The notes under the pieces are model-generated. The model had not been told where the DNA came from and made no database searches. It saw only the letters and a list, made by a program, of their open reading frames with translations. From the NCBI GenBank assembly GCA_002492525.1, contig DKZA01000003.1:16656-80655 (forward strand): a DNA stretch of 64,000 nt. Reading direction: 5' to 3'. The stretch's first letter is position 1. Each line of letters opens with the position of its first letter. This document shows, piece by piece, positions 8,468 through 17,963 of the stretch. The DNA is from Lachnospiraceae bacterium UBA7086. GTDB taxonomy: Bacteria > Bacillota > Clostridia > Lachnospirales > Lachnospiraceae. The position numbers were made by a program, and so were the translations under genes.

Positions 8468-8974
8468 ATGAGAAATGTAATATTGATCGGATTTATGGGA
8501 TCGGGAAAAACGACGGTAGGTTTCAGGCTGTCCTATCGTCTGCGCAGAACTGTCATAGATACGGATAAGGAGATCGAGCGGGAAGAACAGCGGTCCATAT
8601 CAGATATTTTTGCCACAGACGGCGAGGCGTATTTTCGTGACAGGGAGACTCTGTGTCTGCAAAAGCTGCTGGGCAGCACCGGCAGTCAGATTATATCGGT
8701 GGGCGGCGGACTGCCGCTCCGCCAGGAGAACAGAGAGTTACTGCATGAATTAGGACAAGTTTTTTATCTGAGTGCCAGTGCGGAAACTATTTATGAGAGG
8801 GTGAAATATGATACCACCAGACCTCTTTTACAGGGGGATGATCCGATGGGCAGGATTCGGACGCTGCTTGCAGAGCGGGACAGCTGTTACAGAGAAGCGG
8901 CCGATGTAGTCATAGATGTAAATGGCAAGGGGTTTGAACAGATTCTTTGTGAAATAGAAAGGGCTGTCGTTTGA
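8468..8974 (+). CDS. aroK: Shikimate kinase AroK
   Basis: Phosphorylates shikimate at O3 with ATP. The protein has 168 residues, the normal size for a single-domain kinase. The Walker A motif is G8-F-M-G-S-G-K-T15. D33 in VIDTDKEI and R57 in YFRDRE bind shikimate, and the GGG motif lies at about 79-81. The lid arginine sits in TTRPLL. It lies between aroE and aroQ. The aroQ start follows 35 bases after its stop, consistent with cotranscription. Confidence 0.94.
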   Translation: MRNVILIGFMGSGKTTVGFRLSYRLRRTVIDTDKEIEREEQRSISDIFATDGEAYFRDRETLCLQKLLGSTGSQIISVGGGLPLRQENRELLHELGQVFYLSASAETIYERVKYDTTRPLLQGDDPMGRIRTLLAERDSCYREAADVVIDVNGKGFEQILCEIERAVV

Positions 8975-9009
8975 AGACAGCCTGGTTGACAGGATGGAGG
9001 TATGCGGGT

Positions 9010-9447
9010 ATGAAATTGCTGGTGATTAACGGACCTAATATAAATTTTCTGGGGATTCGGGAAAAGAGTGTTTATGGTACACAGGATTATGATTATCTGT
9101 TAGGCCTGATAGCCGAAAAGGGAAAGAAGGAAGGATGTACCATCGAAGTGTTTCAGAGCAACCATGAGGGGGCGATTATCGACCGGATTCAGGATTCCTA
9201 TTTTGACGGCACGGAGGGTATTGTGATCAATCCGGGTGCTTACACGCATTACAGTTATGCAATCCGGGATGCGCTTGCCAGTATTACGGTTCCCAAGGTG
9301 GAAGTTCATATTTCCAACATTATGGAGCGGGAGGACTTTCGCAAAGTGTCGGTGACGGCACCGGCCTGTGACAAACAGATTTATGGGGAAGGATTGGACG
9401 GATATCTGACGGCGATTGACTTTATTCTTTCGCAGGAGACGGAATAA
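9010..9447 (+). CDS. aroQ: Type II 3-dehydroquinate dehydratase AroQ
   Basis: Converts 3-dehydroquinate to 3-dehydroshikimate by the anti-elimination mechanism, as a dodecamer in the cytoplasm. The protein has 145 residues from the ATG at 9010, with GGAGG at 8996-9000. The signature is INGPNINFLGIRE, with catalytic R17 and Y22. The substrate-binding NPGAYTHYSYAIRDA and VEVHISNI segments are intact. A TTG at 8971 overlapping the aroK stop is also in frame, but it has a poor ribosome site. This gene ends the shikimate operon at a strong terminator. Confidence 0.94.
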   Translation: MKLLVINGPNINFLGIREKSVYGTQDYDYLLGLIAEKGKKEGCTIEVFQSNHEGAIIDRIQDSYFDGTEGIVINPGAYTHYSYAIRDALASITVPKVEVHISNIMEREDFRKVSVTAPACDKQIYGEGLDGYLTAIDFILSQETE

Positions 9448-9477
9448 TGTTGTAAAGCAGAGCAAAAATAGTATGGG

Positions 9478-9524
9478 AAAGCATCATGCGGCGGGGGATT
9501 GTATTGAGTGCATGATGCTTTTTA
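9478..9524 (+). terminator. Terminator of the aro operon
   Basis: A perfect 12-bp stem (AAAGCATCATGC at 9478-9489 with its complement at 9510-9521) is followed by a T run. The loop is about 20 bases, longer than usual. Confidence 0.8.
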
Positions 9525-9636
9525 TGTTATCAAAAATTTTACACCATTTTAAAAATTTAGTCTCTGTCAATGTTTTTTTGCAAATGATAAGATGAAAAAT
9601 AATAAAGGAATCTATCCATAAACGGGAGAAAAGAAG

Positions 9637-10965
9637 ATGAAGAAAAAACGAATGGCAGTCATACTGTCGGCGGTAATGACAGCGGCGATTCTGATAGGGT
9701 GCGGGGAAGCAGGCAGCACACGCAAAGACGCAGCAGGAAGCGGTCAGACAAGTGCATCTTCGGAAGATGCAGTTACGATTAAAATATTTTCCAATCTGCC
9801 GGACCGTAAGAACGGACAGGGTCTGGTAGAACAGATGATCATAGATGAATATATGGCGGCAAACCAGAATGTAACCATTGAAGTAGAAGCGCTTGACGAG
9901 GAGGCATACAAGACAAAATTTAAGGCATACGCAATGGATGGCATGCCGGATGTGGTCAGTATCTGGGGTCAGCCGTCCTTCCTGGACGAGGTTCTGGATG
10001 CAGGTGTGCTTGCAGAGCTGCAGGAAGAAGATTATACAGACTATGGGTTTATCGCCGGCTCTTTGGACGGCTTCAAAAAAGACGGTAAACTTTATGGATT
10101 GCCGAGGAACACGGATATTATGTTGATTTACTATAATCAGAAGATGTTTGAGGACAACGGGTGGACGGTGCCGGCTACATACAATGAGTTGCTGGATTTA
10201 TGCGGAAAGATTAAAGACGCGGGTATTATCCCGGTTGCCATGGATGGCGGAGACGGGTGGCCGATGGCATGTTTCCTTACGGATATTCTGGTGAAGGTTG
10301 CGGGCACTGAGTATGCAGATATTGTCAGCCGTGCGGTTGCTACAGGTGATTTTACGGCGCCGGAGATTCAGGAGGCTACGCAGATTCTGGTGAATTCTGC
10401 GTCGGTAGGCATGTTCCAGATGGGGTATGATTCTCAGGATTATGGAACGACCATGAATTTGTTTACCAACGGCCAGGCGGCCATGTACTGTATGGGAAGC
10501 TGGGACTGCTCCATGGCATTAAATCAGGATATCGCACCGGAAATCAGAGATAATATCAGGGCTTTTACCATGCCTGTTGTGGAAGGCGGTAAAGCCGGCG
10601 CAAATGATATTGCGGCATGGAATGGCGGCGGCTATGCGGTATCTGCCAATTCTCCTGTCAAAGAGGAAGCGATTAAGTTCTTAAACTTTATGTATCAGCC
10701 GGATAAACTTTCTAAATATGGCTGGGAAAACGGCGTAGGTCTGTCCGCGCAGGATCAGACAGCATATCTGACCGGTAATGAGACAGAATTGCAGAAGCAG
10801 GTTATGGATATCCTGAAAGATGCGACCAGCATATCGGGAACTCCTATCAATGACTGCGGGCCCTCTGCTTTCAAAACATCCATCGAGAGTGAAATTCAGG
10901 GCGTGTCCAATGGATCCACAAGTGTGGAGGACTTCCTTGCGGCAATCGGTGCAGCATGTAACTAA
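9637..10965 (+). CDS. Sugar ABC transporter substrate-binding lipoprotein (CUT1)
   Basis: Extracellular solute-binding protein, family 1, 442 residues. The signal peptide ends in a lipobox LIGC, with lipidated Cys22. Ala/Gly/Ser-rich linker residues follow, and then a two-lobe binding fold (FSNLPDRKNGQG..., IWGQPSFLDEVLDAG..., GSWDCSMALNQ). It delivers an unidentified oligosaccharide or glycoside to the permeases encoded just downstream. The ATG follows GGGAGAAAAGAAG. No glycoside hydrolase or ATPase gene is linked, so the substrate cannot be assigned and a shared MsmK/MsmX-type ATPase is expected elsewhere. Confidence 0.9.
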   Translation: MKKKRMAVILSAVMTAAILIGCGEAGSTRKDAAGSGQTSASSEDAVTIKIFSNLPDRKNGQGLVEQMIIDEYMAANQNVTIEVEALDEEAYKTKFKAYAMDGMPDVVSIWGQPSFLDEVLDAGVLAELQEEDYTDYGFIAGSLDGFKKDGKLYGLPRNTDIMLIYYNQKMFEDNGWTVPATYNELLDLCGKIKDAGIIPVAMDGGDGWPMACFLTDILVKVAGTEYADIVSRAVATGDFTAPEIQEATQILVNSASVGMFQMGYDSQDYGTTMNLFTNGQAAMYCMGSWDCSMALNQDIAPEIRDNIRAFTMPVVEGGKAGANDIAAWNGGGYAVSANSPVKEEAIKFLNFMYQPDKLSKYGWENGVGLSAQDQTAYLTGNETELQKQVMDILKDATSISGTPINDCGPSAFKTSIESEIQGVSNGSTSVEDFLAAIGAACN

Positions 10966-11030
10966 AGGCAGACTTTTTAGTTCTTGTAAAACCGTGTATG
11001 GTGAGGTTGGATGCGGGAAAGGAGATTCCT

Positions 11031-11906
11031 ATGAAAAAGCTGTACAGCAATAAGCTGGTTATTTTCAGTCTTGTTCTGCCAGGGGTATTGGTTTTCGTGT
11101 TTGGGGTACTTTCGCCGATCTGTCTGAGTGTTTATTACGGATTTACAGATTCTACAGGTATGGGGGAAGCCCATTTGATCGGGCTTCGTAATTATATGGA
11201 TCTGTTTCATGACAGGGTATTTGGACGATCCCTGAAGAATTCCTTGTTTCTGGCCATTGGATTTATCTGCATACAGCATCCGCTTGCTATCCTGGTTGCG
11301 GCAGTGTTGGATAAGTTACAGGGAAAGGCGGAGGGCTTTTTCAGGTGTATTTACTTTATACCGAATGTTATTTCTGTGGCGGTTATCGCATATCTTTGGA
11401 AATTTATATATAATCCGGATTTCGGTCTTTTGAATCATGTGTTACAGGCATTTGGCTATCAGGGACAGATCAACTGGCTGTCGCAGGAAAATGCAATCTG
11501 GTCCGTGCTGATCGTGTTGATCTGGCATGGGTTTGGCTGGGGGATGCTGATATATTATACTGGTATTAAAAATATAGATCCTATATTTTATGAAGCGGCT
11601 TCCATTGACGGGGCCAGTTGGTGGACCACATTTTTAAGGGTAACGGTGCCTCTCATGAAGCCGGTGATACAGATTAATGTGACAATGGCGGTTATCTCTG
11701 CTTTAAAGCAGATGGAGACAGTCTATCTTCTGACAAACGGCGGGCCCAGTAACAGCACGCAGTTTGCTGCCAATTACCTATATCAGCAGGCCTTCAAAGC
11801 GTTTAAGTACGGATATGGCAATGCCATCGGTGTGGTATTTGTTATCATATGCGTACTGGCTACGGTTGGACTCAACAGGATATTCAGGGAACAACAGGAT
11901 GTGTAG
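11031..11906 (+). CDS. Sugar ABC transporter permease, MalF/LacF type
   Basis: Inner-membrane permease of 291 residues with about six membrane helices. The cytoplasmic EAA loop reads YEAASIDGASWWTTFLRVTVPLMKP, the standard contact site for the ATPase. The ATG at 11031 has AAAGGAG upstream. It follows the binding protein gene and precedes the second permease by 11 bases, forming a heterodimeric channel with it. Confidence 0.92.
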   Translation: MKKLYSNKLVIFSLVLPGVLVFVFGVLSPICLSVYYGFTDSTGMGEAHLIGLRNYMDLFHDRVFGRSLKNSLFLAIGFICIQHPLAILVAAVLDKLQGKAEGFFRCIYFIPNVISVAVIAYLWKFIYNPDFGLLNHVLQAFGYQGQINWLSQENAIWSVLIVLIWHGFGWGMLIYYTGIKNIDPIFYEAASIDGASWWTTFLRVTVPLMKPVIQINVTMAVISALKQMETVYLLTNGGPSNSTQFAANYLYQQAFKAFKYGYGNAIGVVFVIICVLATVGLNRIFREQQDV

Positions 11907-11917
11907 GAGGCGGCCAT

Positions 11918-12754
11918 ATGAAAAAGAACAATAGAAATATTGCAAAGGTTTTTATGTGGATTGTGCTGCTTATTGTAGCGGTCATCCAGCTGTTTCCGTT
12001 AATCTGGCTTGTTGACTTTTCACTTGGCAGCAGCAATGAGATGTTTACAAACGGTTTGCTGATTATTCCAGAGAAAATACGATGGGATAATTACGGGAAA
12101 GCATTTGTGGACGGTAATTTTCTGCATTATTTTAGAAACAGTGTGCTGATCAATACGCTTGCGGTGGTTCTGGTGGTTATCATATCGATTATGGCGGCCT
12201 TTGCCTGTCAGCGTATGAAATGGAAAATGAGCGGGCTGGTAAGCACCGTGCTTGTGATGGGAATGATGATTCCGATTCACGCAACACTGCTTCCGAATTA
12301 TAAGATTTATCATATGCTGCATCTGACGGACACCATTTGGGCATTGTTGATTCCTTATGCAGCGTTTTCTCTGCCCCAGGGCATGTTTCTGATGACGGGC
12401 TTTATACAATCGATTCCGATGGAACTGGAAGAGGCTGCGGTGGTGGACGGATGCGGAATCTACAGAATCGTGTTTCAGATTATTACACCGCTTTTGCGGC
12501 CTTCCATTGCTACGGTGGCAATCATGACCTTTTTAAATAACTGGAATGAGTTCATGATGGCCAGTACTTATCTGAGTTCACCGAAATGGAAAACACTGCC
12601 TTTTTCGGTACTGGAATTTACAGGAGAATATTCTTCCAATTATGCGGTTCAATTTGCGGTCATGGCATTGACTGCAGCACCGGCGGTTATTGTATATATA
12701 ATCTTGAATAAGCATATTACGAAGGGTGTTGCAATGGGGGCTGTAAAAGGATAA
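11918..12754 (+). CDS. Sugar ABC transporter permease, MalG type
   Basis: Second CUT1 permease, 278 residues and about six helices. The EAA loop is LEEAAVVDGCGIYRIVFQII, followed by PLLRPSIATVAI. The ATG at 11918 has AGGAGG seven bases upstream and lies 11 bases after the first permease stop. An upstream in-frame start inside the first permease has no ribosome site and is rejected. The two-component genes follow at once, suggesting that the locus senses its own substrate. Confidence 0.92.
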   Translation: MKKNNRNIAKVFMWIVLLIVAVIQLFPLIWLVDFSLGSSNEMFTNGLLIIPEKIRWDNYGKAFVDGNFLHYFRNSVLINTLAVVLVVIISIMAAFACQRMKWKMSGLVSTVLVMGMMIPIHATLLPNYKIYHMLHLTDTIWALLIPYAAFSLPQGMFLMTGFIQSIPMELEEAAVVDGCGIYRIVFQIITPLLRPSIATVAIMTFLNNWNEFMMASTYLSSPKWKTLPFSVLEFTGEYSSNYAVQFAVMALTAAPAVIVYIILNKHITKGVAMGAVKG

Positions 12755-12793
12755 AATAAGTAAAATTTTATCTTTTTATGTGTGGAGGATGCT

Positions 12794-14608
12794 ATGAGAC
12801 AAATCAAAAACTGGATCAGGAAGCTGAGTATTCGGCAGAAACTGGTTTTTTACAGCTATCTGATCATCACGCCTATTTTATTGTTGATTAGTATTCTTCT
12901 TCTGATTCACAATTATCAACTGGCAGTTCAAAGTGAAGAAAACAGATGTATCCAGAATGTAAACAGCCTATCGGAAAGTATCAGCGTCGTACAGAACAAT
13001 ATCATGGAAATGGGAACCTATATCAGCATCAATAATGAAATTCAAAAGATCCTGACTTCGGATGAGCCTATGGAATTAAATCGTGATGCCAGACTGTGGC
13101 TGAATCGTGCCCCTATGCAGATTATACAGGATATGGTGGCAATTGACGGGCAGATTAAAACAGTGGCCATCTATCCGGAAAACGGAGTGAATCCTTATCT
13201 CAGATGCGTGGACAGGTCTTCTTACCTCAGTGATATGGAGCAGATAAGAAAGCAGGATATCTATGCGCTTTCTACGCAGACAAAAGGGAGATTTTTGTGG
13301 CAGAGAGTAGGAAGATATCAGTCCGATACCTATCAATATAATCAAAGTGACAAAATCGTGATGTATCGGGAGATTTATGATCTGGCACGAAAGAACAGAC
13401 TGGGATATCTTGTGATTGGTTCGTCAGCGGAAATATTTGATGAAATATGCCAGAATTCTCTGCACGGCAGGGAAGAAGCAGTGGTGGTGATGAGCGAATA
13501 TGGTGCGGAACTGGTACGATGCGGAGAGATAGACAATGCGGTGATATCGAAGATGATCACAGAGAAATTTTTGCAGCCTGCGGCCGGAGAGGGGATGCAG
13601 AGGGATACCTGGGGAAATTATAATATCTATCAATGCCGGAATGAAGGGACAGGAACAGTGGTCTATAAGATTGTGCGCGGAGTGAGAGGGAAAGATTTGA
13701 TCAGCACGATCGTTTATGCACCCTTGGCTTTATTGCTTGGGTTTTTAATCGGCCTGTATCCGGTGTTGCTGTTGGTTTCTAATATTGTCTCCAAACCTCT
13801 GCATGCGCTGCGGGTAGCGATGGAAAATTTTAAACAGGGGGATTTCAGCCAGAAAGTGGAAGTCATGACGCAGGATGAAGTGGGTGAAGCTTCGGCATGT
13901 TTTAACACAATGGTGGATGATATCAGAGAATTGATCGACAAAAACTATATTTTGGCGTTGAAAGAAAGAGAAAGCGAGCTGGATGTTTTACAGGCGCAGA
14001 TCAATCCGCATTTTCTTTATAATACGCTGGATTCCTTATATTGGAAAGCAACGGAATCGGGAAACGATGAAATTGCGGAAGATATCCTGTCGCTTTCACA
14101 ATTGTTCCGTCTTGTCCTGAACAGGGGAGAAAGCATTGTGCTGGTAAAGACGGAAGTGGAATTACTGGAACATTATCTGCATATTCAGAAAATGCGCTTT
14201 GGAAAACGCCTGCAATATGAAATTTCCATGGATGAGACGATTCTGGAGGAAGAAATACCGAAATTGATTTTGCAGCCTTTTGTGGAAAATGCAATTGTAC
14301 ATGGGTTTGAAAAAGCCGGCGGAGAATATGTTTTGTCCGTTGTGGGATCCAAAGAGGAAAAACGGATGATTTTCCAGATCAAAGATACTGGAGTCGGTAT
14401 GAGCAAAGAGCAGATGGAAGCCATCTGGGATACAGCGGATAACCGCAAATATGCGAGTCAGCGGATCGGAAGATATGCAATCAAGAATGTAAAGGAGCGT
14501 TTGGAACTTATTTACCATGAAAACTATGAGTTGGGAATTGAAAGCACAGTGGGCCAGGGAACTACAGTAACGATTGCTGTGCCCTGCGGGCTAAAGGAGA
14601 GTAAGTAG
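12794..14608 (+). CDS. YesM-type sensor histidine kinase
   Basis: Membrane sensor kinase of 604 residues. A first helix lies at about residues 20-40, an extracellular sensing domain at ~40-290, and a second helix at ~305-330. A HAMP linker comes next, then a His_kinase domain with phospho-acceptor H406 in QINPHFLYNTLD. The C-terminal ATPase domain has N-box PFVENAIVHG and G-boxes DTGVGMS and GRYAIKNVKERL. This LytS/YesM class typically controls carbohydrate uptake together with YesN regulators. The ATG at 12794 has GGAGG five bases upstream. The next gene, its regulator, begins one base after the stop. Confidence 0.92.
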   Translation: MRQIKNWIRKLSIRQKLVFYSYLIITPILLLISILLLIHNYQLAVQSEENRCIQNVNSLSESISVVQNNIMEMGTYISINNEIQKILTSDEPMELNRDARLWLNRAPMQIIQDMVAIDGQIKTVAIYPENGVNPYLRCVDRSSYLSDMEQIRKQDIYALSTQTKGRFLWQRVGRYQSDTYQYNQSDKIVMYREIYDLARKNRLGYLVIGSSAEIFDEICQNSLHGREEAVVVMSEYGAELVRCGEIDNAVISKMITEKFLQPAAGEGMQRDTWGNYNIYQCRNEGTGTVVYKIVRGVRGKDLISTIVYAPLALLLGFLIGLYPVLLLVSNIVSKPLHALRVAMENFKQGDFSQKVEVMTQDEVGEASACFNTMVDDIRELIDKNYILALKERESELDVLQAQINPHFLYNTLDSLYWKATESGNDEIAEDILSLSQLFRLVLNRGESIVLVKTEVELLEHYLHIQKMRFGKRLQYEISMDETILEEEIPKLILQPFVENAIVHGFEKAGGEYVLSVVGSKEEKRMIFQIKDTGVGMSKEQMEAIWDTADNRKYASQRIGRYAIKNVKERLELIYHENYELGIESTVGQGTTVTIAVPCGLKESK

Positions 14609-14609
14609 C

Positions 14610-15344
14610 ATGAGTATCAAATTATTGATTGCGGATGATGAGGATACGATCCGCAATGGCATTGCCAAATATATACAGCTGCACACAGATCGTTTTGACA
14701 AGATATATCTGGCTGCTAACGGACAGGAGGCTTTGGAAATTATTTTCAGAATGAAACCGGATATCATGTTGTTAGATGTGCAGATGCCTTTAAAAGATGG
14801 TATAGAGGTAATGCAGGAGGCAAAACGTGCGGGTATCTTACCCTATACGGTGATTTTAAGTGCCTATGACGAGTTCAGATACTGTCAACAGGCACTGCGT
14901 CTGGGGGCCAGAGAATACCTGCTCAAGCCGGTGAGATCTTCCGATATATTGCAGATGGTGAACCATGCGGCAGATGAATTGTTTGGCACCGCGGAGAATG
15001 GCAGTACCGGGGCGACAGAAGAGAAAAATTCGATTGTGGAACTGGCAAAAGAATATGTGGAAGAACATTATTATGAAAATATCATGCTGGCGGATGTGGC
15101 ACAGAAAGTAGGGATATCGCCAGGGTATCTCTCCACACTGTTTCAGAAGCAGTTGTCAAAAGGATTTGTGGATTATCTCAATGAAATCCGCATAGAGCAT
15201 GCCTGTACTTACTTGCGGCAAAACTCTCTGAAAACATACGAGATTGCTTATAAAGTGGGATTTAAGGATGAAAAATATTTTTCCAAGGTATTTAAGAAGA
15301 TTACGGGGCAGTCTCCTTCGGAGTATCGGAAACTGCACCGTTAA
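14610..15344 (+). CDS. YesN-type response regulator with AraC DNA-binding domain
   Basis: Partner regulator of the preceding kinase, 244 residues. The receiver domain (about 1-120) has the acidic pair at the N-terminus (IADDE), phospho-acceptor D56 in LLDVQMP, and switch Lys in LLKPV. The C-terminal ~100 residues hold two AraC-type helix-turn-helices (LADVAQKVGISPGYLSTLF and YEIAYKVGFKDEKYFSKVF). It probably activates the sugar transporter operon upstream. A ribosome site AAAGGAG lies inside the end of the kinase gene. Confidence 0.93.
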   Translation: MSIKLLIADDEDTIRNGIAKYIQLHTDRFDKIYLAANGQEALEIIFRMKPDIMLLDVQMPLKDGIEVMQEAKRAGILPYTVILSAYDEFRYCQQALRLGAREYLLKPVRSSDILQMVNHAADELFGTAENGSTGATEEKNSIVELAKEYVEEHYYENIMLADVAQKVGISPGYLSTLFQKQLSKGFVDYLNEIRIEHACTYLRQNSLKTYEIAYKVGFKDEKYFSKVFKKITGQSPSEYRKLHR

Positions 15345-15369
15345 ATCAAAGTGTTAAAAACCCCGCAAA

Positions 15370-15879
15370 TCATTCTTTATTTCCGAGCATCATATTCTTA
15401 AAAGTGTCTCCGGCCGGTTCCTGATCGAATTCAAAGGCAATGCCTCCCTGTCCGTCGGACCAATATTCAATTGTATAAGAGTCCCAGGTGCTCCTGCTCT
15501 GGCAGAAAAAGACCGGATAAAAACGTCCATGATCTTCCATGTCCTGCGGTATGAGCCCCGCTGCTTTCAGGGCGTGTACTGCATAGGTATCGACCCTGGA
15601 GCCATACCATTCAGTACCGGGATTAAGGGTCGGACTGTCCGAAGCAAATACGGTAACACGTTGATGCGCTGTTGGAGGCATCTCTTCTACATTCGGGTCA
15701 ATGGCGTATATCTGCAGCGCCGACACAATTTTCCGGGCATTTGTCATATCAGTGGCAACTCTCGATCTCTCCACATATCTCAGATACGAAGGCAGCAGAA
15801 TTACAAGCAAAACCGCCATAATAGCAATCACAATAATAAGCTCAATCAATGAAAAACCTTTATTATTTCCCTTTTTCAC
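15370..15879 (-). CDS. Pilin-like protein with type IV prepilin leader
   Basis: A 169-residue protein starting at GTG 15879 with AAGGAGG upstream. A longer GTG at 15909 would place that ribosome site inside the gene, so it is rejected. The short basic leader ends KGNNKG|FSLIELIIVIAIM, the classic prepilin peptidase site with Glu at +5, followed by one long hydrophobic helix. The C-terminal globular part is unlike major pilins and shows no clear family. No assembly ATPase, peptidase or other pilin gene is nearby. It may be a pseudopilin using machinery encoded elsewhere, or a stray minor pilin. It converges on the response regulator. Confidence 0.82.
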   Translation of the reverse strand: MKKGNNKGFSLIELIIVIAIMAVLLVILLPSYLRYVERSRVATDMTNARKIVSALQIYAIDPNVEEMPPTAHQRVTVFASDSPTLNPGTEWYGSRVDTYAVHALKAAGLIPQDMEDHGRFYPVFFCQSRSTWDSYTIEYWSDGQGGIAFEFDQEPAGDTFKNMMLGNKE

Positions 15880-16132
15880 AGCGCAATCATCCTCCTTGTT
15901 ATGAATCACGACAAATACAATCTGATGATGACATCATTTTATCATTGCGTGATATAGGGGAAGAAGGTGCTAATTTTATAAAATGGTGTATTTTTTTAGG
16001 ATTTTCATGATTTCTGTTTTGATTTTTTACTTTTTTTAGGAAAGATTTTTAGGAAAGAGGTTGAAAAAAGAAATCTTATAGTATAAACTAGAAAAGAATT
16101 ATATTTGTGAAAATTTGAGGAGGACTTACTTT

Positions 16133-16690
16133 ATGATTTCAGCGGGTGATTTCAGAAACGGCATTACCATCGAGTTCGAGGGCAATGTTTATCAGATAGT
16201 GGAGTTCCAGCATGTGAAACCTGGTAAAGGGGCAGCATTTGTCAGAACCAAATTAAAGAATATCATCAATGGCGGCGTGGTGGAGAAGACGTTCAGACCC
16301 ACCGAGAAATGCCCCCAGGCACGAATTGACAGAAAAGATATGCAGTATTTATACTCGGATGGTGACTTGTTTAACTTTATGGACACAGAGACATATGATC
16401 AGATTGCGCTCAATGGGGATACAGTGGGCGATGCGCTCAAGTTTGTGAAAGAGAATGAGATGGTTAAGATCTGTTCTTATAACGGCAGTGTATTTGCCAT
16501 TGAACCGCCGCTGTTTGTGGAACTCCAGATTACGGATACGGAACCCGGGTTCAAGGGTGATACGGCCACCGGTGCAACCAAGCCTGCCATTGTGGAGACT
16601 GGTGCTAAGGTGATGGTGCCTTTGTTTGTGGAGAATGGTGAGGTGATCAAGATTGACACCAGAACAGGAGAGTACTTATCCAGAGTATAA
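16133..16690 (+). CDS. efp: Elongation factor P
   Basis: Relieves ribosome stalling at polyproline stretches. The protein has 185 residues with the three expected beta-barrel domains. The loop that enters the peptidyl transferase centre reads VKPGKGAAF; its Lys, about residue 32, is the usual modification site. The C-terminal signature GEYLSRV is present. The ATG at 16133 has GAGGAGG nine bases upstream. In many clostridia efp follows the aro genes closely; here the sugar module and pilin gene separate them. Confidence 0.95.
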   Translation: MISAGDFRNGITIEFEGNVYQIVEFQHVKPGKGAAFVRTKLKNIINGGVVEKTFRPTEKCPQARIDRKDMQYLYSDGDLFNFMDTETYDQIALNGDTVGDALKFVKENEMVKICSYNGSVFAIEPPLFVELQITDTEPGFKGDTATGATKPAIVETGAKVMVPLFVENGEVIKIDTRTGEYLSRV

Positions 16691-16719
16691 GAATATTTTA
16701 TGTCATAGTACAAGCCTAT

Positions 16720-16755
16720 AAGACAATGTAAGCGGATGTTTACATTGTCTTTTTC
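16720..16755 (+). terminator. Terminator of efp
   Basis: A perfect 12-bp stem (16720-16731 with 16740-16751) and an 8-base loop are followed by a run of T. Confidence 0.85.
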
Positions 16756-16846
16756 TATGCCCAAACAGTGTGGAAAGAGCAGATTTTACAGGAAGAATCA
16801 AGCAACTGTCAATTACTTCGCCCGGAGAGAATGGGAAAGAGGGAAA

Positions 16847-17734
16847 ATGGATTTTAATGTGTTTATAGAGAATATTGTGGATCTGCTGCAAAAAAAGATG
16901 GGAAAAACTTATGAAATCAGAGTCACAACGGTGACCAAGAATAATGATGTCCGGATAACGGGAGTTGTTATGATGGCCAGAGGAGATACGATTTCTCCCA
17001 CCATATATCTGGAAGGATTCTATGAGGAGTACCAGGAGGGGACATCTATGGAGGTTCTGGTGGATAAGATTATCAGTATCTATGAAGATCAGATGCGGGA
17101 TATCAATCTGGATATGGAGTTTTTCCGGGATTTTGAGAAGGTCAGGGATAGGATTTTTTATAAACTGATCAGTTTTGATAAGAACAGAAGGCTTTTGGAA
17201 GATGTGCCGTATTTTCGCTGGCATGACCTGGCTATCGTTTTTTATTATGCCATGGAGGAAGAACTGGTGGGCAAGGCATCTATTACGATACATTGTCATC
17301 ATATGACCATGTGGGGACAGAGCGTGGACAGTCTTTACCGGACAGCACAGAAAAATATGAAAGAAGGGATGCCGGAACTTTTGTTGTCCATGTCGGAGCT
17401 TTTTAGCCAGATGACGGGAATTGCCATACCGAAGGAGGATGAGATTCCGATGTATGTGCTGACAAACCAGGAGAAGTTATACGGCGCCGCCGCTTTATTG
17501 TATTCGGACCGTTTGAAGGAATTGGCGGATAAACTGGAATGTGATTTGTTGATCCTGCCAAGTTCTGTTCATGAGGTCCTGCTGGTTCCGGACGATCATA
17601 GGAACGGTTATGATTTCTATATAAAGATGGTGGATGAAGTGAACAGGACACAGGTGGCTTTGGAGGAAGTGCTCTCTTACACACTTTATCGATACAATCG
17701 GAAAAAGGCAGAAATAGAGGAAATTTTTTCTTGA
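16847..17734 (+). CDS. DUF5688 family protein
   Basis: Soluble protein of 295 residues resembling DUF5688, a family common in Lachnospiraceae and of unknown function. It has no signal peptide and no membrane helix. The N-terminal part is polar (VYxxxVxKNNDVRITGVV). The C-terminal part contains YGAAALLYSDRLKELADKL and the SVHEVLLVPDD segment typical of the family. The ATG at 16847 follows GAAAGAGGGAAA. It lies downstream of the efp terminator and just before a tRNA gene; these neighbours give no functional clue. Confidence 0.65.
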   Translation: MDFNVFIENIVDLLQKKMGKTYEIRVTTVTKNNDVRITGVVMMARGDTISPTIYLEGFYEEYQEGTSMEVLVDKIISIYEDQMRDINLDMEFFRDFEKVRDRIFYKLISFDKNRRLLEDVPYFRWHDLAIVFYYAMEEELVGKASITIHCHHMTMWGQSVDSLYRTAQKNMKEGMPELLLSMSELFSQMTGIAIPKEDEIPMYVLTNQEKLYGAAALLYSDRLKELADKLECDLLILPSSVHEVLLVPDDHRNGYDFYIKMVDEVNRTQVALEEVLSYTLYRYNRKKAEIEEIFS

Positions 17735-17819
17735 GTATTTGATGACTGGACAACGGTGCTTACTTGTGGTATGATACTAAAGATGTAACAAATTTGTAAC
17801 ATTTGTGTTATCATTGTGA

Positions 17820-17891
17820 GCACCCGTAGTCTAATGGATAAAACGTAGGCCTCCGACGCCTTTGATGCAGGTTCGAGTCCTGTCGGGTGCA
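17820..17891 (+). tRNA. tRNA-Arg (anticodon CCG)
   Basis: A full cloverleaf can be drawn. The acceptor stem pairs GCACCCG (17820-17826) with CGGGTGC (17884-17890). The anticodon loop CTCCGAC gives CCG at 17853-17855. The T-arm is 17867-17871/17879-17883 with loop TTCGAGT, and the discriminator base is A17891. CCA is not encoded. The D-stem has one C-A mismatch. It reads the codon CGG. Confidence 0.95.
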
Positions 17892-17963
17892 TGAAAAGAA
17901 TTTGGATATCTGAGGCGTCGTTTGTGCGTCTCAGATATCCGAAGGTTAGAAAGGTTGTTGTAG

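Noticed and set aside
17820..17891. tRNA-Arg as an integration site for a mobile element.
   Set aside because: No integrase is nearby, no repeat of the tRNA 3' end was noticed downstream, and the flanking genes look native.
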